From positions 1 through 46,609 of the forward strand of contig NZ_CALDDG010000005.1 of NCBI RefSeq assembly GCF_937936435.1: a stretch of 46,609 nucleotides of DNA, written 5' to 3'. A program made the translations under genes and the position numbers. This DNA comes from an uncultured Sulfuricurvum sp. GTDB lineage: Bacteria > Campylobacterota > Campylobacteria > Campylobacterales > Sulfurimonadaceae. Under the pieces are notes generated by a model that made no database searches, was not told the origin of the DNA, and worked only from the letters and a program-made list of their open reading frames with translations. Positions 1 to 10,200 of this stretch are shown one piece after another (within the stretch, counting starts at the first letter, position 1; each line of letters starts with the position of its first letter).

Positions 1-1
1 A

Positions 2-1330
2 ATGACCCACATTACCTCTGTGGGCGAAGATACTTTTGTTTCTAATCAAGCAACTTCTTCGTCTTGTCCTGCAAAAGGCCCTCCTGTTTCTGCTCCGACG
101 ATGGAAATGCCTATGGAAAAAGTCGAAAAAACAGTCGTTTTACCTGATTACACCCACATACCTCCCACCCCGTTAAGCGAACCGAGCACATTAGATATTC
201 CGTCTTATAACGATAACGATTTCGAACTTCCGGCAGAAGAACCGCTAGAAGACCTGTATGCCAAATTAAGCCTTCCTCTCAGCGAAGAAGAGTTGGAAGA
301 AGCAGTACCGGCAGAAACCCCTGCAATGCCGATGGAAGTCGCTCCGACTCTTTCTGAGCGCCCAATGCTCGGTGACGTTCATTACACCAATGCCGAAAAA
401 GAGTTCCTAACCCAGCTTCAAGTCGATCGATCTTATCGCTTCGATCCGAATGTCGCCGCTCACGAACTCGGCTTGCCGGTCGATTTGATTGAAGAGTTTA
501 TCGGCGACTTTATTCAACAATCTCATGAGTTCAAAGATGAATTGTTCGAAGCAGTCCTGAAAGGGGATATCAATAACGTTAAAATACTTTCTCATAAACT
601 TAAAGGGGTTGCCGCCAACCTCCGAATAGAAGACGCTTTCGAAACGCTCAGTATCATCAATACCTCCAATGATCCAATCGAAATCGAAGCCAATCTTAAA
701 TATTTTTATACCATCATCGACAAACTGGAGGGCAAAGAGACATTTTCGTTTGAAAGCACGACTATTGTTCCTGATATCGAAGAACATGGAGAAGCGGAAT
801 TTATACAACCTGCTCTTTCCGAATCCACTTCTCAAGACGACATCTATGAATTTGCCTTAAAAGACGATGCCCCGTTGATGGTACAAGAAGAAGAGCTCAA
901 CCAAGCAAACGTTCCAGAAATCCCTCTAGAACCAAAAGTAGAGTTTTCAAAAGAAAAATTGGATGTTATCGATTTAATGGAGATGCCGACGTCCGATGAT
1001 GAAAATTCCATCATCGATTTACCGCCTCAACGGCTCCATTACGATAAGATTGCCATCGCCGGAGCACTTGGGATCGAACACGACTTTTTCGACGAACTCA
1101 TTCACGAATACAAACACGACGCCCTTAAATCCGGGAAAGAGATCGTAGATGCTATCGGCGCATTCGATACCCATTCATGGAAAAGAATCGCCGGACAGCT
1201 CAAAGGAATCAGCGATAATCTCCGTTTGAACGAAATTTCAGATGAATTGGCTATATTATCACAGACCAATGATGCACAAGAAGCACACAAAGCATCCAAA
1301 CGACTAAACAGCTTTCTTGAACAACTATAA
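2..1330 (+). CDS. Hpt-domain phosphotransfer protein (5'-partial)
   Basis: Open reading frame running in from the left edge, so the true start is probably outside the window. Two histidine phosphotransfer (Hpt)-like helical segments are visible. The first, around residues 150-245, has the classic SHKLKGVAANL motif with the phospho-accepting His at about residue 198. The second, around residues 345-435, aligns with it, but the equivalent position is Gln (AGQLKGISDNL, about residue 399), so it cannot be phosphorylated there. The first 110 residues and the region between the domains are acidic, Pro-rich linker. The gene lies 25 bp upstream of a hybrid histidine kinase and is followed by a single receiver, which suggests kinase-to-Hpt-to-receiver phosphorelay. 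The exact partner relationship is inference. Confidence 0.75.
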   Translation: MTHITSVGEDTFVSNQATSSSCPAKGPPVSAPTMEMPMEKVEKTVVLPDYTHIPPTPLSEPSTLDIPSYNDNDFELPAEEPLEDLYAKLSLPLSEEELEEAVPAETPAMPMEVAPTLSERPMLGDVHYTNAEKEFLTQLQVDRSYRFDPNVAAHELGLPVDLIEEFIGDFIQQSHEFKDELFEAVLKGDINNVKILSHKLKGVAANLRIEDAFETLSIINTSNDPIEIEANLKYFYTIIDKLEGKETFSFESTTIVPDIEEHGEAEFIQPALSESTSQDDIYEFALKDDAPLMVQEEELNQANVPEIPLEPKVEFSKEKLDVIDLMEMPTSDDENSIIDLPPQRLHYDKIAIAGALGIEHDFFDELIHEYKHDALKSGKEIVDAIGAFDTHSWKRIAGQLKGISDNLRLNEISDELAILSQTNDAQEAHKASKRLNSFLEQL

Positions 1331-1355
1331 ATAATACGAATAAAGAGGAGATTCC

Positions 1356-4300
1356 ATGCAATTAGGACTTAGAAATCGACTTCGCCTCATCAGTCTTTTA
1401 CCGATTCTGATTCTTTTTACACTCGCGAGTTATTACGTTTATAACGCATTCGTGAGCTACAAAGGGGCACAACAGCTTCAAGTAAGGTTAGAAGGGAATA
1501 AACAATTAACCGATTTGATTAATAATCTCTCCCGCGAACGGGGAATGACCGTTATGTATATGGGTAGCTCTTCCGGCGCTACTTTAAAATCTCTCCATGC
1601 ACAGCGACTTATCGTCGATCAAAAGATTACCGCGTATCAAAAATATCTCGGAACACTTAAACAAACCAATAGTGCCGAAAGCGCCAATGCCGATATTCTT
1701 CTCCAACTCATCGCAAAACTTCAAACTCAAATCGGTAAGTCACGCCCTTTAGTCGATCAGCAAAAAGCCAACTTCAACGAAGTATTTTCCGATGTATACG
1801 GAAAATCTCAAGAAATGCTCATCAATGAACTGGCTGAACTTGCCGGATTGCATTTCGATGATGAGATTAATGCCTATTCGACCACTTACCTCTCTCTCGT
1901 ACGAACCAACGAGTACAGCAGTATCGAACGTGACTACATTACCTATATCATCTCACGTGCGACTCCGCTCGAAGAAGAAGAACTCAATAAATGGCTTTCA
2001 CTGATTGCCAAAGCAGATACGCTTGCATTGGAAGGGATGAAAGACAAAGAGCTTCAGACTAAATTAAAATCCGTCCTCTTCAGCGAAGACAATACCGAGC
2101 TCTATCAAGATATTATGAGCGAACGTTCCGGTATTCTTCAAGCCAGTTCAAACGGCGCTTACGATACCCAATCGGGCATCTGGTTTGCCATGATTTCTGA
2201 AAAAATCAATGCGATCGACAGTGCCCAAAAAATTCTCATCGACGCTATGGACAAACGCGCATCCGTTGTTCAAGAAAATGCGGTACAACTTCTCGTTATC
2301 GCTATTGTCGTTTGGATCATTGCCGTTTTGGTAGGGTTGCTGGGATATTTGCTTTCACGCGAAATTACAACCAATATTAAAAATCTTGAGTCGGTTCTCA
2401 AACGGGTAGCCGAAGACACCCATGATGATGAAGCACAAGCGCTCAGCGGATCTATCAATCTCGATACTGCGGCCGGGACGGCACAAGCATACGCCTTGCT
2501 CGAGCGTATCATCGAACAAACTCTCAACGATAAACAGTATGCGATGGAAGCTTCTGAAGCCAAATCGATGTTCTTGGCCAATATGTCGCATGAGATTCGG
2601 ACACCACTCAACGGTATCGTAGGCTTCACCGAACTTCTTAAAGATACCGAGCTCCACGATGAACAGCGCGAATTTATCGATATCATTGAAAAAAGTTCGG
2701 AAAACCTTCTTGAGATTATCAATAATATTCTTGACCTTTCAAAAATCGAAAGTAATAAACTTGAAATCGAAGAGATTGTCTTTAATCCGATGGATGAATT
2801 TGAAAGTGCGGTTGAAGTTTACGGCGTACGCGCTTCTGAAAAACATATCGACCTCGCCTGCTATGTCGATCCGAGTTTGGAACGCCCTCTCAAAGGGGAT
2901 CCGACCAAAATTAAAGAAGTTATTATCAACCTTCTCAGCAATGCCGTCAAATTCACCAATAGCGGAGGAGCGATTAGCGTCGATATCCGCCGCTTGGAGT
3001 GTGAACACCTTAACCGTGCGCGTATTCGCTTTGAAGTCAAAGACAACGGTATCGGGGTTACCAGCGAACAAAAATCGCGTATTTTCGAAGCTTTTTCTCA
3101 AGCAGATACTTCTATTACCCGTAAATACGGCGGTACAGGGCTAGGACTCACTATTTCAAGCCGATTCGTCGAATTAATGGGCTCACGTCTCGATTTGGAA
3201 AGCGAACCGGGCAACGGAACGACCTTCTTCTTTACCTTGGAATTTGAAGAGATTGAAACTCTCAACGAATCGTTCAAAGGTTCTATCTCCAATATCAATG
3301 CCGTTATTTTGGAAAGCACCTCGAAGAAAAAACTTCAAAGTACCTACATCAAAGAGTATCTTGATTTCTTCGGAGTCAGCTACACTACGTTCCACGAGCT
3401 CGATGAGCTTAAAATGTTGGAACGTCAGGTCAATTACGATCTTCTATTTGTGGATAACGATTTTACCCATGATGAAGATATTCTCGCCTATGCCTCGGCG
3501 CAAGAGCAGCTTGTCCTTATCACTAAATCGTATTACATGAAAAAAATCGATTCTATGGGAATCGATATTTTCAAAGTCCTTTACGAACCGATCAACAGTT
3601 CAAAAATCCGTTCTACCCTCGAAGCATACGATGCAGAAGCATTCACTAACCGTAAACAAAAAGCTTCCCGCCGTAAAAAATTCGATGAGAAAAATTCCCG
3701 TTTTGCCGCTGCTGCCCTTGTAGCGGAAGACAATATCATCAATCAGAAACTGATTCGACGAACCCTCGAAGACCTCGGATTGGAAATCACGATAGCTAAT
3801 AACGGACTCGAGGCCTTTGAAAAACGTAAAAACGGCAATTACGACATTATTTTTATGGATATCCAGATGCCGGTTCTTGACGGTATCGAAGCAACCCAAG
3901 AGATATTGGATTTCGAAGAGGATTACGGACAGCATCATATCCCGATTATCGCTCTCACCGCCAATGCGCTTAAAGGAGACCGTGAACGTTTCTTAAGTGC
4001 CGGAATGGACGAGTATACAACCAAACCGTTAGTTCGTTCTGAAATCATTTCTCTGTTAAACAATTTCTTATCGCATAAAATCGTCGATATCAAATCCGTA
4101 CCGAAATCGATTCATGATATTGCCAACAGTGAGCAATCACCTATAAGCGATGAAAATATCCCCGATACTGAAAAAAATATAATTGAAGAAGAAGCTATCA
4201 ATACATTGGATGAACCTCTCTTCGACACGATTGATGATCAACCTACCGACACTGACGATTTCCCATCAGAAGATACACCGTTTGCTGCTTCGGACGAAGC

Positions 4301-4793
4301 GGCTGATACGGAAGTTCCATTAGCCGAAGAGCCTATTCTTCTCGAAGAACCGTCCGTTTCTGAAAGTAAAGAAGAAGTTCCGGAATTTGTACCGGATGAG
4401 CACTTATCCGAAGAGCCTCTATTTGAAGAGCGCCGTTCGAGTTTTGATGCAGACGTTTTGATTGCCAAACAAAATCTTTTGGAGATGAAACTTTTTACAC
4501 GTATATTGGACGATCTAGGATATACCTATAAAAGTGTCATGACATCACATGACCTATTACACGAAATTGAAACGCATCGCTATAAATTAGCACTCTTTGA
4601 TAAGAGTCTCAGCGAACTTGATCTCAAGGAACTGTATGATATAATTCGATCCAAAGATAGTGACACGACACTCGTAATGCTCATCGATCCGAACAGCACT
4701 GAGGATAGCGAAGACGCTATGTATGTACATGAAATTATCAAAAACGTGGTCAACAAAGATCTTCTTCGACTTGTTTTTGAAAAATTTATCTAA
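1356..4793 (+). CDS. NIT-domain hybrid sensor histidine kinase
   Basis: Membrane sensor kinase of 1145 residues. A transmembrane helix at about 12-32 and another at about 315-335 bracket a helical periplasmic region resembling the nitrate/nitrite-sensing (NIT) fold, with an RERGMTVMYMGSS motif near residue 60. The cytoplasmic part has HisKA with the phospho-accepting His412 in MSHEIRTPLNG, followed by HATPase_c with N box (NLLSNAVKFTN), G1 (DNGIGV) and G2 (GGTGLGL). A degenerate receiver (about 645-765) is followed by a canonical receiver with phospho-acceptor Asp835 in MDIQMPVLDG. A roughly 120-residue acidic linker then leads to a third, degenerate receiver-like C-terminus. RBS is AGAGGAG upstream of ATG. 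The ligand is unknown; nitrate or nitrite is suggested only by the domain family. Confidence 0.9.
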   Translation: MQLGLRNRLRLISLLPILILFTLASYYVYNAFVSYKGAQQLQVRLEGNKQLTDLINNLSRERGMTVMYMGSSSGATLKSLHAQRLIVDQKITAYQKYLGTLKQTNSAESANADILLQLIAKLQTQIGKSRPLVDQQKANFNEVFSDVYGKSQEMLINELAELAGLHFDDEINAYSTTYLSLVRTNEYSSIERDYITYIISRATPLEEEELNKWLSLIAKADTLALEGMKDKELQTKLKSVLFSEDNTELYQDIMSERSGILQASSNGAYDTQSGIWFAMISEKINAIDSAQKILIDAMDKRASVVQENAVQLLVIAIVVWIIAVLVGLLGYLLSREITTNIKNLESVLKRVAEDTHDDEAQALSGSINLDTAAGTAQAYALLERIIEQTLNDKQYAMEASEAKSMFLANMSHEIRTPLNGIVGFTELLKDTELHDEQREFIDIIEKSSENLLEIINNILDLSKIESNKLEIEEIVFNPMDEFESAVEVYGVRASEKHIDLACYVDPSLERPLKGDPTKIKEVIINLLSNAVKFTNSGGAISVDIRRLECEHLNRARIRFEVKDNGIGVTSEQKSRIFEAFSQADTSITRKYGGTGLGLTISSRFVELMGSRLDLESEPGNGTTFFFTLEFEEIETLNESFKGSISNINAVILESTSKKKLQSTYIKEYLDFFGVSYTTFHELDELKMLERQVNYDLLFVDNDFTHDEDILAYASAQEQLVLITKSYYMKKIDSMGIDIFKVLYEPINSSKIRSTLEAYDAEAFTNRKQKASRRKKFDEKNSRFAAAALVAEDNIINQKLIRRTLEDLGLEITIANNGLEAFEKRKNGNYDIIFMDIQMPVLDGIEATQEILDFEEDYGQHHIPIIALTANALKGDRERFLSAGMDEYTTKPLVRSEIISLLNNFLSHKIVDIKSVPKSIHDIANSEQSPISDENIPDTEKNIIEEEAINTLDEPLFDTIDDQPTDTDDFPSEDTPFAASDEAADTEVPLAEEPILLEEPSVSESKEEVPEFVPDEHLSEEPLFEERRSSFDADVLIAKQNLLEMKLFTRILDDLGYTYKSVMTSHDLLHEIETHRYKLALFDKSLSELDLKELYDIIRSKDSDTTLVMLIDPNSTEDSEDAMYVHEIIKNVVNKDLLRLVFEKFI

Positions 4794-4808
4794 GAATAGG
4801 GACTCTCA

Positions 4809-5186
4809 ATGAGTGATAAAAAATTAAAAGTACTTGCCGTCGATGATGATATGATCAATCTGAAACTGCTTAAGACGATGTTGATGAAGACTCCCAATGT
4901 GTCCCAAGTAGTAGAAGCCAAAAACGGCGCTGATGCGATCGGCGTACTTAAATCACAAGACGATATCGATATCATTCTTCTGGATATCATTATGCCGGTG
5001 ATGGGAGGGATCGAAATGCTAAAAGTCATCCGCGCCGATGAATCGTTACGCCAACTCCCCGTTATCGTTTTAACAACGGATGAAACCAAAAAAGGGGAAG
5101 CTCTTGAATGCGGAGCAAACGGGTTTTTAATGAAACCCGTCCGTGAAAAAGATGTCGTCGCCAAAATCGCTCAACTTGCCCTTTAA
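4809..5186 (+). CDS. Single-domain response regulator (CheY-like)
   Basis: Stand-alone receiver of 125 residues with no output domain. The acidic pocket is Asp12-Asp13-Asp14, the phospho-acceptor is Asp59 in LLDIIMPVMGG, the conserved Thr is in VLTTD and the Lys is in FLMKPV. It starts 15 bp after the hybrid kinase stop, so it is almost certainly co-transcribed with it and with the Hpt gene. It is likely the terminal phospho-acceptor, or a shuttle, of that phosphorelay. Its downstream target cannot be read from the sequence. It is not obviously the chemotaxis CheY because no che genes are adjacent. Confidence 0.88.
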   Translation: MSDKKLKVLAVDDDMINLKLLKTMLMKTPNVSQVVEAKNGADAIGVLKSQDDIDIILLDIIMPVMGGIEMLKVIRADESLRQLPVIVLTTDETKKGEALECGANGFLMKPVREKDVVAKIAQLAL

Positions 5187-5217
5187 GGGCACGTCTTTTC
5201 TGTATATAATTTTCGCT

Positions 5218-5664
5218 TTATAATTTCTGCCAAGAACGTTTTTGAACTCTGATATGTTCGGAACTCAAACCATGATCTTCAACTATTATATCTATAAGCA
5301 CCATCGTATCTTTTCCTGTATTGTCTGTCAATGTCGTACAATGAGCGGGTGCAGCTCCTTTAAAAGAATAGCCAAGCGTGCTGTTGATATCAAACATAGG
5401 AGTACCGCTTGCATCGTTTACTGTAATATTTAATGTATTTAGACACGCATCTCCAGCAGCCGTATTAGCCCCTTGTGCACGCATCAGTGCATATTCCGTT
5501 GCACTTTGAGCCAACAACTCCGCTTGCGCTTTTAAATAATTATCTAAAACTGACTTACTACCGACAGATGAATTGCGTAATAGCAAAACACCCCCCGCAG
5601 CAATTAATACAACGACAAAAATTGCTAATATCATTGCAAAGCCACGACGTTTAGTATCGGACAT
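5218..5664 (-). CDS. MshP-like minor pilin-type membrane protein
   Basis: 148 residues. The N-terminus KRRGFAMILAIFVVVLIAA looks like a prepilin leader (Gly8/Phe9 cleavage) and hydrophobic N-helix, but it has no Glu at mature position 5. MSHA biogenesis protein MshP also has this pattern. The rest is a short globular domain with two Cys (CLNTL and HCTTL) that could form a disulfide. It overlaps the upstream prepilin gene by 14 bp and is the last gene of the cassette that starts at the giant surface protein. Assignment as MshP-like rests on length, N-terminus and context. A generic PilX-type minor pilin is the alternative. Confidence 0.65.
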   Translation of the reverse strand: MSDTKRRGFAMILAIFVVVLIAAGGVLLLRNSSVGSKSVLDNYLKAQAELLAQSATEYALMRAQGANTAAGDACLNTLNITVNDASGTPMFDINSTLGYSFKGAAPAHCTTLTDNTGKDTMVLIDIIVEDHGLSSEHIRVQKRSWQKL

Positions 5665-6598
5665 GAACTATCCTTTCCCGACAGATTTGATTGATACTGA
5701 CATTGCTGTCACTTAGATTTTCATCAACTCCCTGCATGCATATTTTTAAAGTGTACACATTACCGATATTCGAATTGATTGCCATATTGGAATTATCATA
5801 CAGTATTGCGAAATGGGTCACTTTATCTCCCAAAAGTCTACCTGAAACAGAACTGTATCGTTCGCCATTCCAAGGTTCAAAGCCAGAATACATATTGAAT
5901 ACACCGTCTCTTGCTCTAAATGCGTATGCCGTACGCATAAGATATCCACGATTTGTTTCTCCGCTGGTACTAATTACTTGGTCCAGTGTTATATTATGAT
6001 CAGAAACAACCGACAGAATACGTCCGTACACATCATTCGTATTGAGTGTTGGTGCCCATCCATAACGATGACATTCATCCACTCCTTCTCCCACGCCGTC
6101 ACTACGGAATATAGCAGCCCTTGTCGCATCATTTTGATCTAATTGAGCCATATTGTCCATCGCCGTATAATTTGAATCCGAACTAATGAACATATGCCCT
6201 AAACTCGTACCGTTACTACTCCAGCCCGGCCGCCATCGTGTACTATTATTGTCCCAATAGCCTCTAAGGCCATCGCTATCGACAGCGACAAAAGCGATTG
6301 TATAATCTTTATTGTCATCTCCTGTCTTCGGTACACCGACACATTGAGACCCAAAGACTGCATTATCTTCATCCAAACGAATGATTGATGAAGAAATGGC
6401 ATTTTCAAAATAACCGGCAATTTGTTCCAAAATATGGTCAGCCTCCGCAACCCGTTTCGTATATTCGCCAGTTCTATATATGCCATCATAATACTGACGC
6501 ATCGATTCGATGGCCAGTCCACCGACTATCCCCATAATAACAATTACAAAAAGAAGTTCGATCAACGTAAATGCATTGCGGTATTTTAGATGTTTCAT
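5651..6598 (-). CDS. MshO-like type IV prepilin
   Basis: 315 residues. The N-terminus has a class III signal ending NA/FTLIELLFVIVIMG, with Glu at mature +5 and a hydrophobic helix. The residue before the cleavage site is Ala9 rather than the usual Gly, so a prepilin peptidase tolerant of Ala is implied. The remainder is a large secreted globular domain with several Cys. The gene overlaps its upstream neighbour by 4 bp (ATGA) and is followed by an MshP-like gene, the same O-P order as in MSHA pilus operons. It probably forms a minor component or tip of a pilus or pseudopilus. A type II secretion pseudopilin is the alternative. Confidence 0.7.
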   Translation of the reverse strand: MKHLKYRNAFTLIELLFVIVIMGIVGGLAIESMRQYYDGIYRTGEYTKRVAEADHILEQIAGYFENAISSSIIRLDEDNAVFGSQCVGVPKTGDDNKDYTIAFVAVDSDGLRGYWDNNSTRWRPGWSSNGTSLGHMFISSDSNYTAMDNMAQLDQNDATRAAIFRSDGVGEGVDECHRYGWAPTLNTNDVYGRILSVVSDHNITLDQVISTSGETNRGYLMRTAYAFRARDGVFNMYSGFEPWNGERYSSVSGRLLGDKVTHFAILYDNSNMAINSNIGNVYTLKICMQGVDENLSDSNVSINQICRERIVHVRY

Positions 6599-7272
6599 TC
6601 GGCAAACTTACCTACATTGGATTTAAAAAACGTCATGGTGATATTCGTATCCGACTTGGTATCCATGCATCGGACCACTATACGTTTAAAATTAGTAGCA
6701 TTTGCAACACCTGTTGTCGGAGAAGGATTACTCGAAGAGCCAAGTTGCCATGTTGCTGTCGCATTACCATCCGTACTAAAAGAGTTCATAGTATCTGAAA
6801 CATAACTGACACGATAATTGATCGGAATGATATATACATTCCCGTTTGTTGCATTAATCTCCATATTATAAGACTTATTATGCAACTGCTCGATCCCTTT
6901 TGACAAATTCAAATCTCCGGTTGCAGGAGAGGTTGCCATCATAGGAACATTTGTCGAGCATATCATATTGGAATTGGGATTACGCCGATAGTATATCCCT
7001 GATACATTGTGATCGCAGTCCAGACCACCGCTGCTGACTGAAAGCGGTCTGAAATCAGGCGCCGTCGAATTTTCATCCCAACGAGCCTGGGAGACTTTAG
7101 TGATCTCTCCTAACATCCGTTTCAGGATATCTTCATCGACCATAACGCCTTTACTCGAATTATTGGCAATCGCCATCATCGACGGGATAGAAAGGACACT
7201 GATAGCAATAATGACGATGGCAAAAATAAGTTCGATCATCGCTATCGCGGAGCGCATCTTAAATCTCTTCAT
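6595..7272 (-). CDS. MshD-like prepilin
   Basis: 225 residues. The N-terminus MRSAIAMIELIFAIVIIAISVLS has the Glu14/Leu15 pair and hydrophobic helix of prepilins, with Ala9 at the predicted -1 position. The C-terminal domain has Cys residues (CDHN, CSTN, CMDT) and Thr/Asn-rich stretches. It overlaps the giant upstream gene by 4 bp (ATGA) and the following prepilin gene by 4 bp, so the three are translationally coupled. By position and length it resembles MshD in MSHA-type operons. Sequence alone cannot separate MshD from other minor pilins. Confidence 0.65.
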   Translation of the reverse strand: MKRFKMRSAIAMIELIFAIVIIAISVLSIPSMMAIANNSSKGVMVDEDILKRMLGEITKVSQARWDENSTAPDFRPLSVSSGGLDCDHNVSGIYYRRNPNSNMICSTNVPMMATSPATGDLNLSKGIEQLHNKSYNMEINATNGNVYIIPINYRVSYVSDTMNSFSTDGNATATWQLGSSSNPSPTTGVANATNFKRIVVRCMDTKSDTNITMTFFKSNVGKFAE

Positions 7273-10200
7273 CGTGTCGCCGGAGTATAGTCGTAGGTTA
7301 CTGAACCCGATGTTGCTTTTTCCGTTGTCCCTTTATTTGCTTTATCCGTTCGCAAATCAGTTCCTGTTGCGCTTCCACCTCTTCCGACTGCCGGAACAAC
7401 ATTGATATTAAAGCACGGATGAGTCAAACAGTCCATATTGGCACCGGACGGATCAGCGTAATTAAGTGCATTAACGCCATACCACAACCATGAATCGGTA
7501 TCGATATGCGCTTTACGGGTATAAGGGATATTGCCCGTTCCTACATGTGTGAAGTTGTATGTTTCTACACCAGAAACAGCTGGACCGGCAACGTTTGTCG
7601 CTGTCCATCCAGTCGAATATGATTGTAAATATGTTACATTTCCATCACCGTCATTCGCATCATTGTGCAATTGATTCGTATACCAATTTGCCCCATTTCG
7701 GCTTGGAACCAACTGTGTTCCCGCTACTATCGGAGCATTATAAACCTCATACCAACTATTAGCCGTAAAATCTACATCCCCAAAAACACGGACATCCCGT
7801 GGAATAATACGACCGTAGACATACGTTACATTAAAATCCATAGCTTGATTTCCAGTAGCTATATGTGACGCAGAAAGGTCGGCCTGCATGGTACAATTGG
7901 CGGACACGTTACAATCGACATTCAAATCAGTCAACATTGCTAGTTTGGGACTCATAGGTATTGTGACATTACGATCATAGTTCAAACGGCTGATCATTGG
8001 CAATGAACCCGCCGTGTCCTTTACATAATGTTGCTCCGGTATTGTAGTTAGCTTCATAGTAAGGGAAGATGTATTGATATCGGTCGCATTGCTATCATAT
8101 GTCAAACCTCCGGTACTGTTAAAATCCATGAATCGAACTTGATACGTTGTATCTACAACACTTAAATTGTTATCGCTGACTAATGTCACATTCAAATCTT
8201 TTGCATAACAATTCCGCACAAAATTTGTAGTAATCACATTGTTATATCCTGCCGCATTGATATTTCCGGTCGTCCGTAACGACATATCCATGCTGTCGTT
8301 TCGACTAATATCCGCCATATAAACAAAATCATTTCCTCCGGTACTTATCCCTCTTGGAACCGTGCCAACGCCAAATGTGATCGTACTTAAGTCAAATTTA
8401 TAAGGGTTAAATGTCAACAAGTAATCTCTATATTTTAAACCATTTTCATTATTATCATGTGTACTACTGATATCACATCCGACTGGATTTGTCAATGCTG
8501 TTCCGTTCAGACCAATTACATTTGCCTGAATAGGTACATCTGCACTGTTTTGTACACATTCTGCTCCTGAAAGAAAATGGGCACCTGTTTGATGTGTCTG
8601 CTGGCTGGTATTCCAGTCCACCGCCGTCCATGTTTTATCAATAATATTTAAACGGTATTCACCCACTTGCGATAAATTCCCATCTACCGCAGCAATACCG
8701 TTAATCAGGTTAAAACTTTGCGGTTTGCTTTGAGTGTCATTACATCCGGTTTTTGCACTTGACGGTTCCCACACAAGGGAGATGTTATAATCACTCCCAC
8801 CTGTACCAAAATAACGGGTATACCCCGGAGTCGATCCGTTATCGATATGATTTGTCGCATTAATATCGTATTTGTAATCATATCCGCTTGCAATATTTAT
8901 CCGACCCGTATTAGGAGTTATCACACCCGTATAACCTAATGCGAACAGTTGTGTTTCCGCATGATTCGTTTGATTCATGTCTTTTAACATCACAGTATAA
9001 CTCTCTGGTCGAATCGCGAAATTATCGCGTGAACATAAAACATTTGTATTGGCTCCGTATAAACACTCCATACAAATTGCGATATCTTTAAATGTGCTAT
9101 TATTCCCGTTATCCGAACATGCTACCGCAGTATCGTTCGTCAAAGTATTATTATTAGGATTGATTACATTTTGACGGCAATGGGGATAGACCTGATGAAT
9201 ATTTGAAAAGTTATCAATTCTAATTCCATGCGTAGTTGGTACAATATGAATTAATGAATCATTTTCATCTGCAAGAGTGTTAAAAGTTACTCTAAAAGCA
9301 GCATTCGGAGTAGCAGTTTTAAAAAATTCTTTTGCATTCGCTAACGTAACCGGCTTCCCGGTAATAACATCAGAAACCAACCCGTTCGTAATTGCATTAT
9401 TAATCGTTGTCTCATTAAAATTGATTTGCGAAACATTATTTTCAAATGTCATCCAAATCCTAGGAGTTACGGCACTTGATGGTTCCCGGCATGCGGCATC
9501 GACGTCATGGAATTGACCGGCGTCGATCAATTCTACGGCAACCATTGTACTTACTGACTGAGGAGTATCAAGATTTTCCGGGTCGAAAGAAGCAATCCTG
9601 AAATTCCCGGGTCGTTTGGCCACCTGAGTGGTAAGGTCATAATATCGTGGCGTTATAGCGTTTCCATCATATAAGCCTGCTTCAACCATACTAAATATCC
9701 CCCATTCAGGGGTATACCCAAAATTATTTGCCGAACACATCGGCAAACCGGCACCGCCAATCGTTGATGAATAAGGCATGGTTAACGTACTTCCATCTGC
9801 TAACGGAATGACTAAATCGTATGAAAAAGTACCGTTGATAGGAAGATGTATCGTTCCCATTTGCTGTGGTTGCAGTCCGTAATATATATATGCGTATTTT
9901 GTTCCTCCTATATCTCCTAACGGAATATTATTGATATTGCTATCACTAACACTCAACGGCCATGCCGCGTCACTCTTTGCTGTCGGTGTATATTGATCTG
10001 GATAAGTTACAGCGACACTATTACGCGTATATACTGCCTGTGTTGTATTAATATCTGTAATGTTTAATAACACGTTGCTTGCATTAACATCCGAATTTTC
10101 TTGATTCCGAATATATAAACTTACATTAATATCTGCCGTACTAGTCAGCGTACCCGAAACATAAGGCATTACGGTTCCATTATTTTCTTCGGTAAACGGC

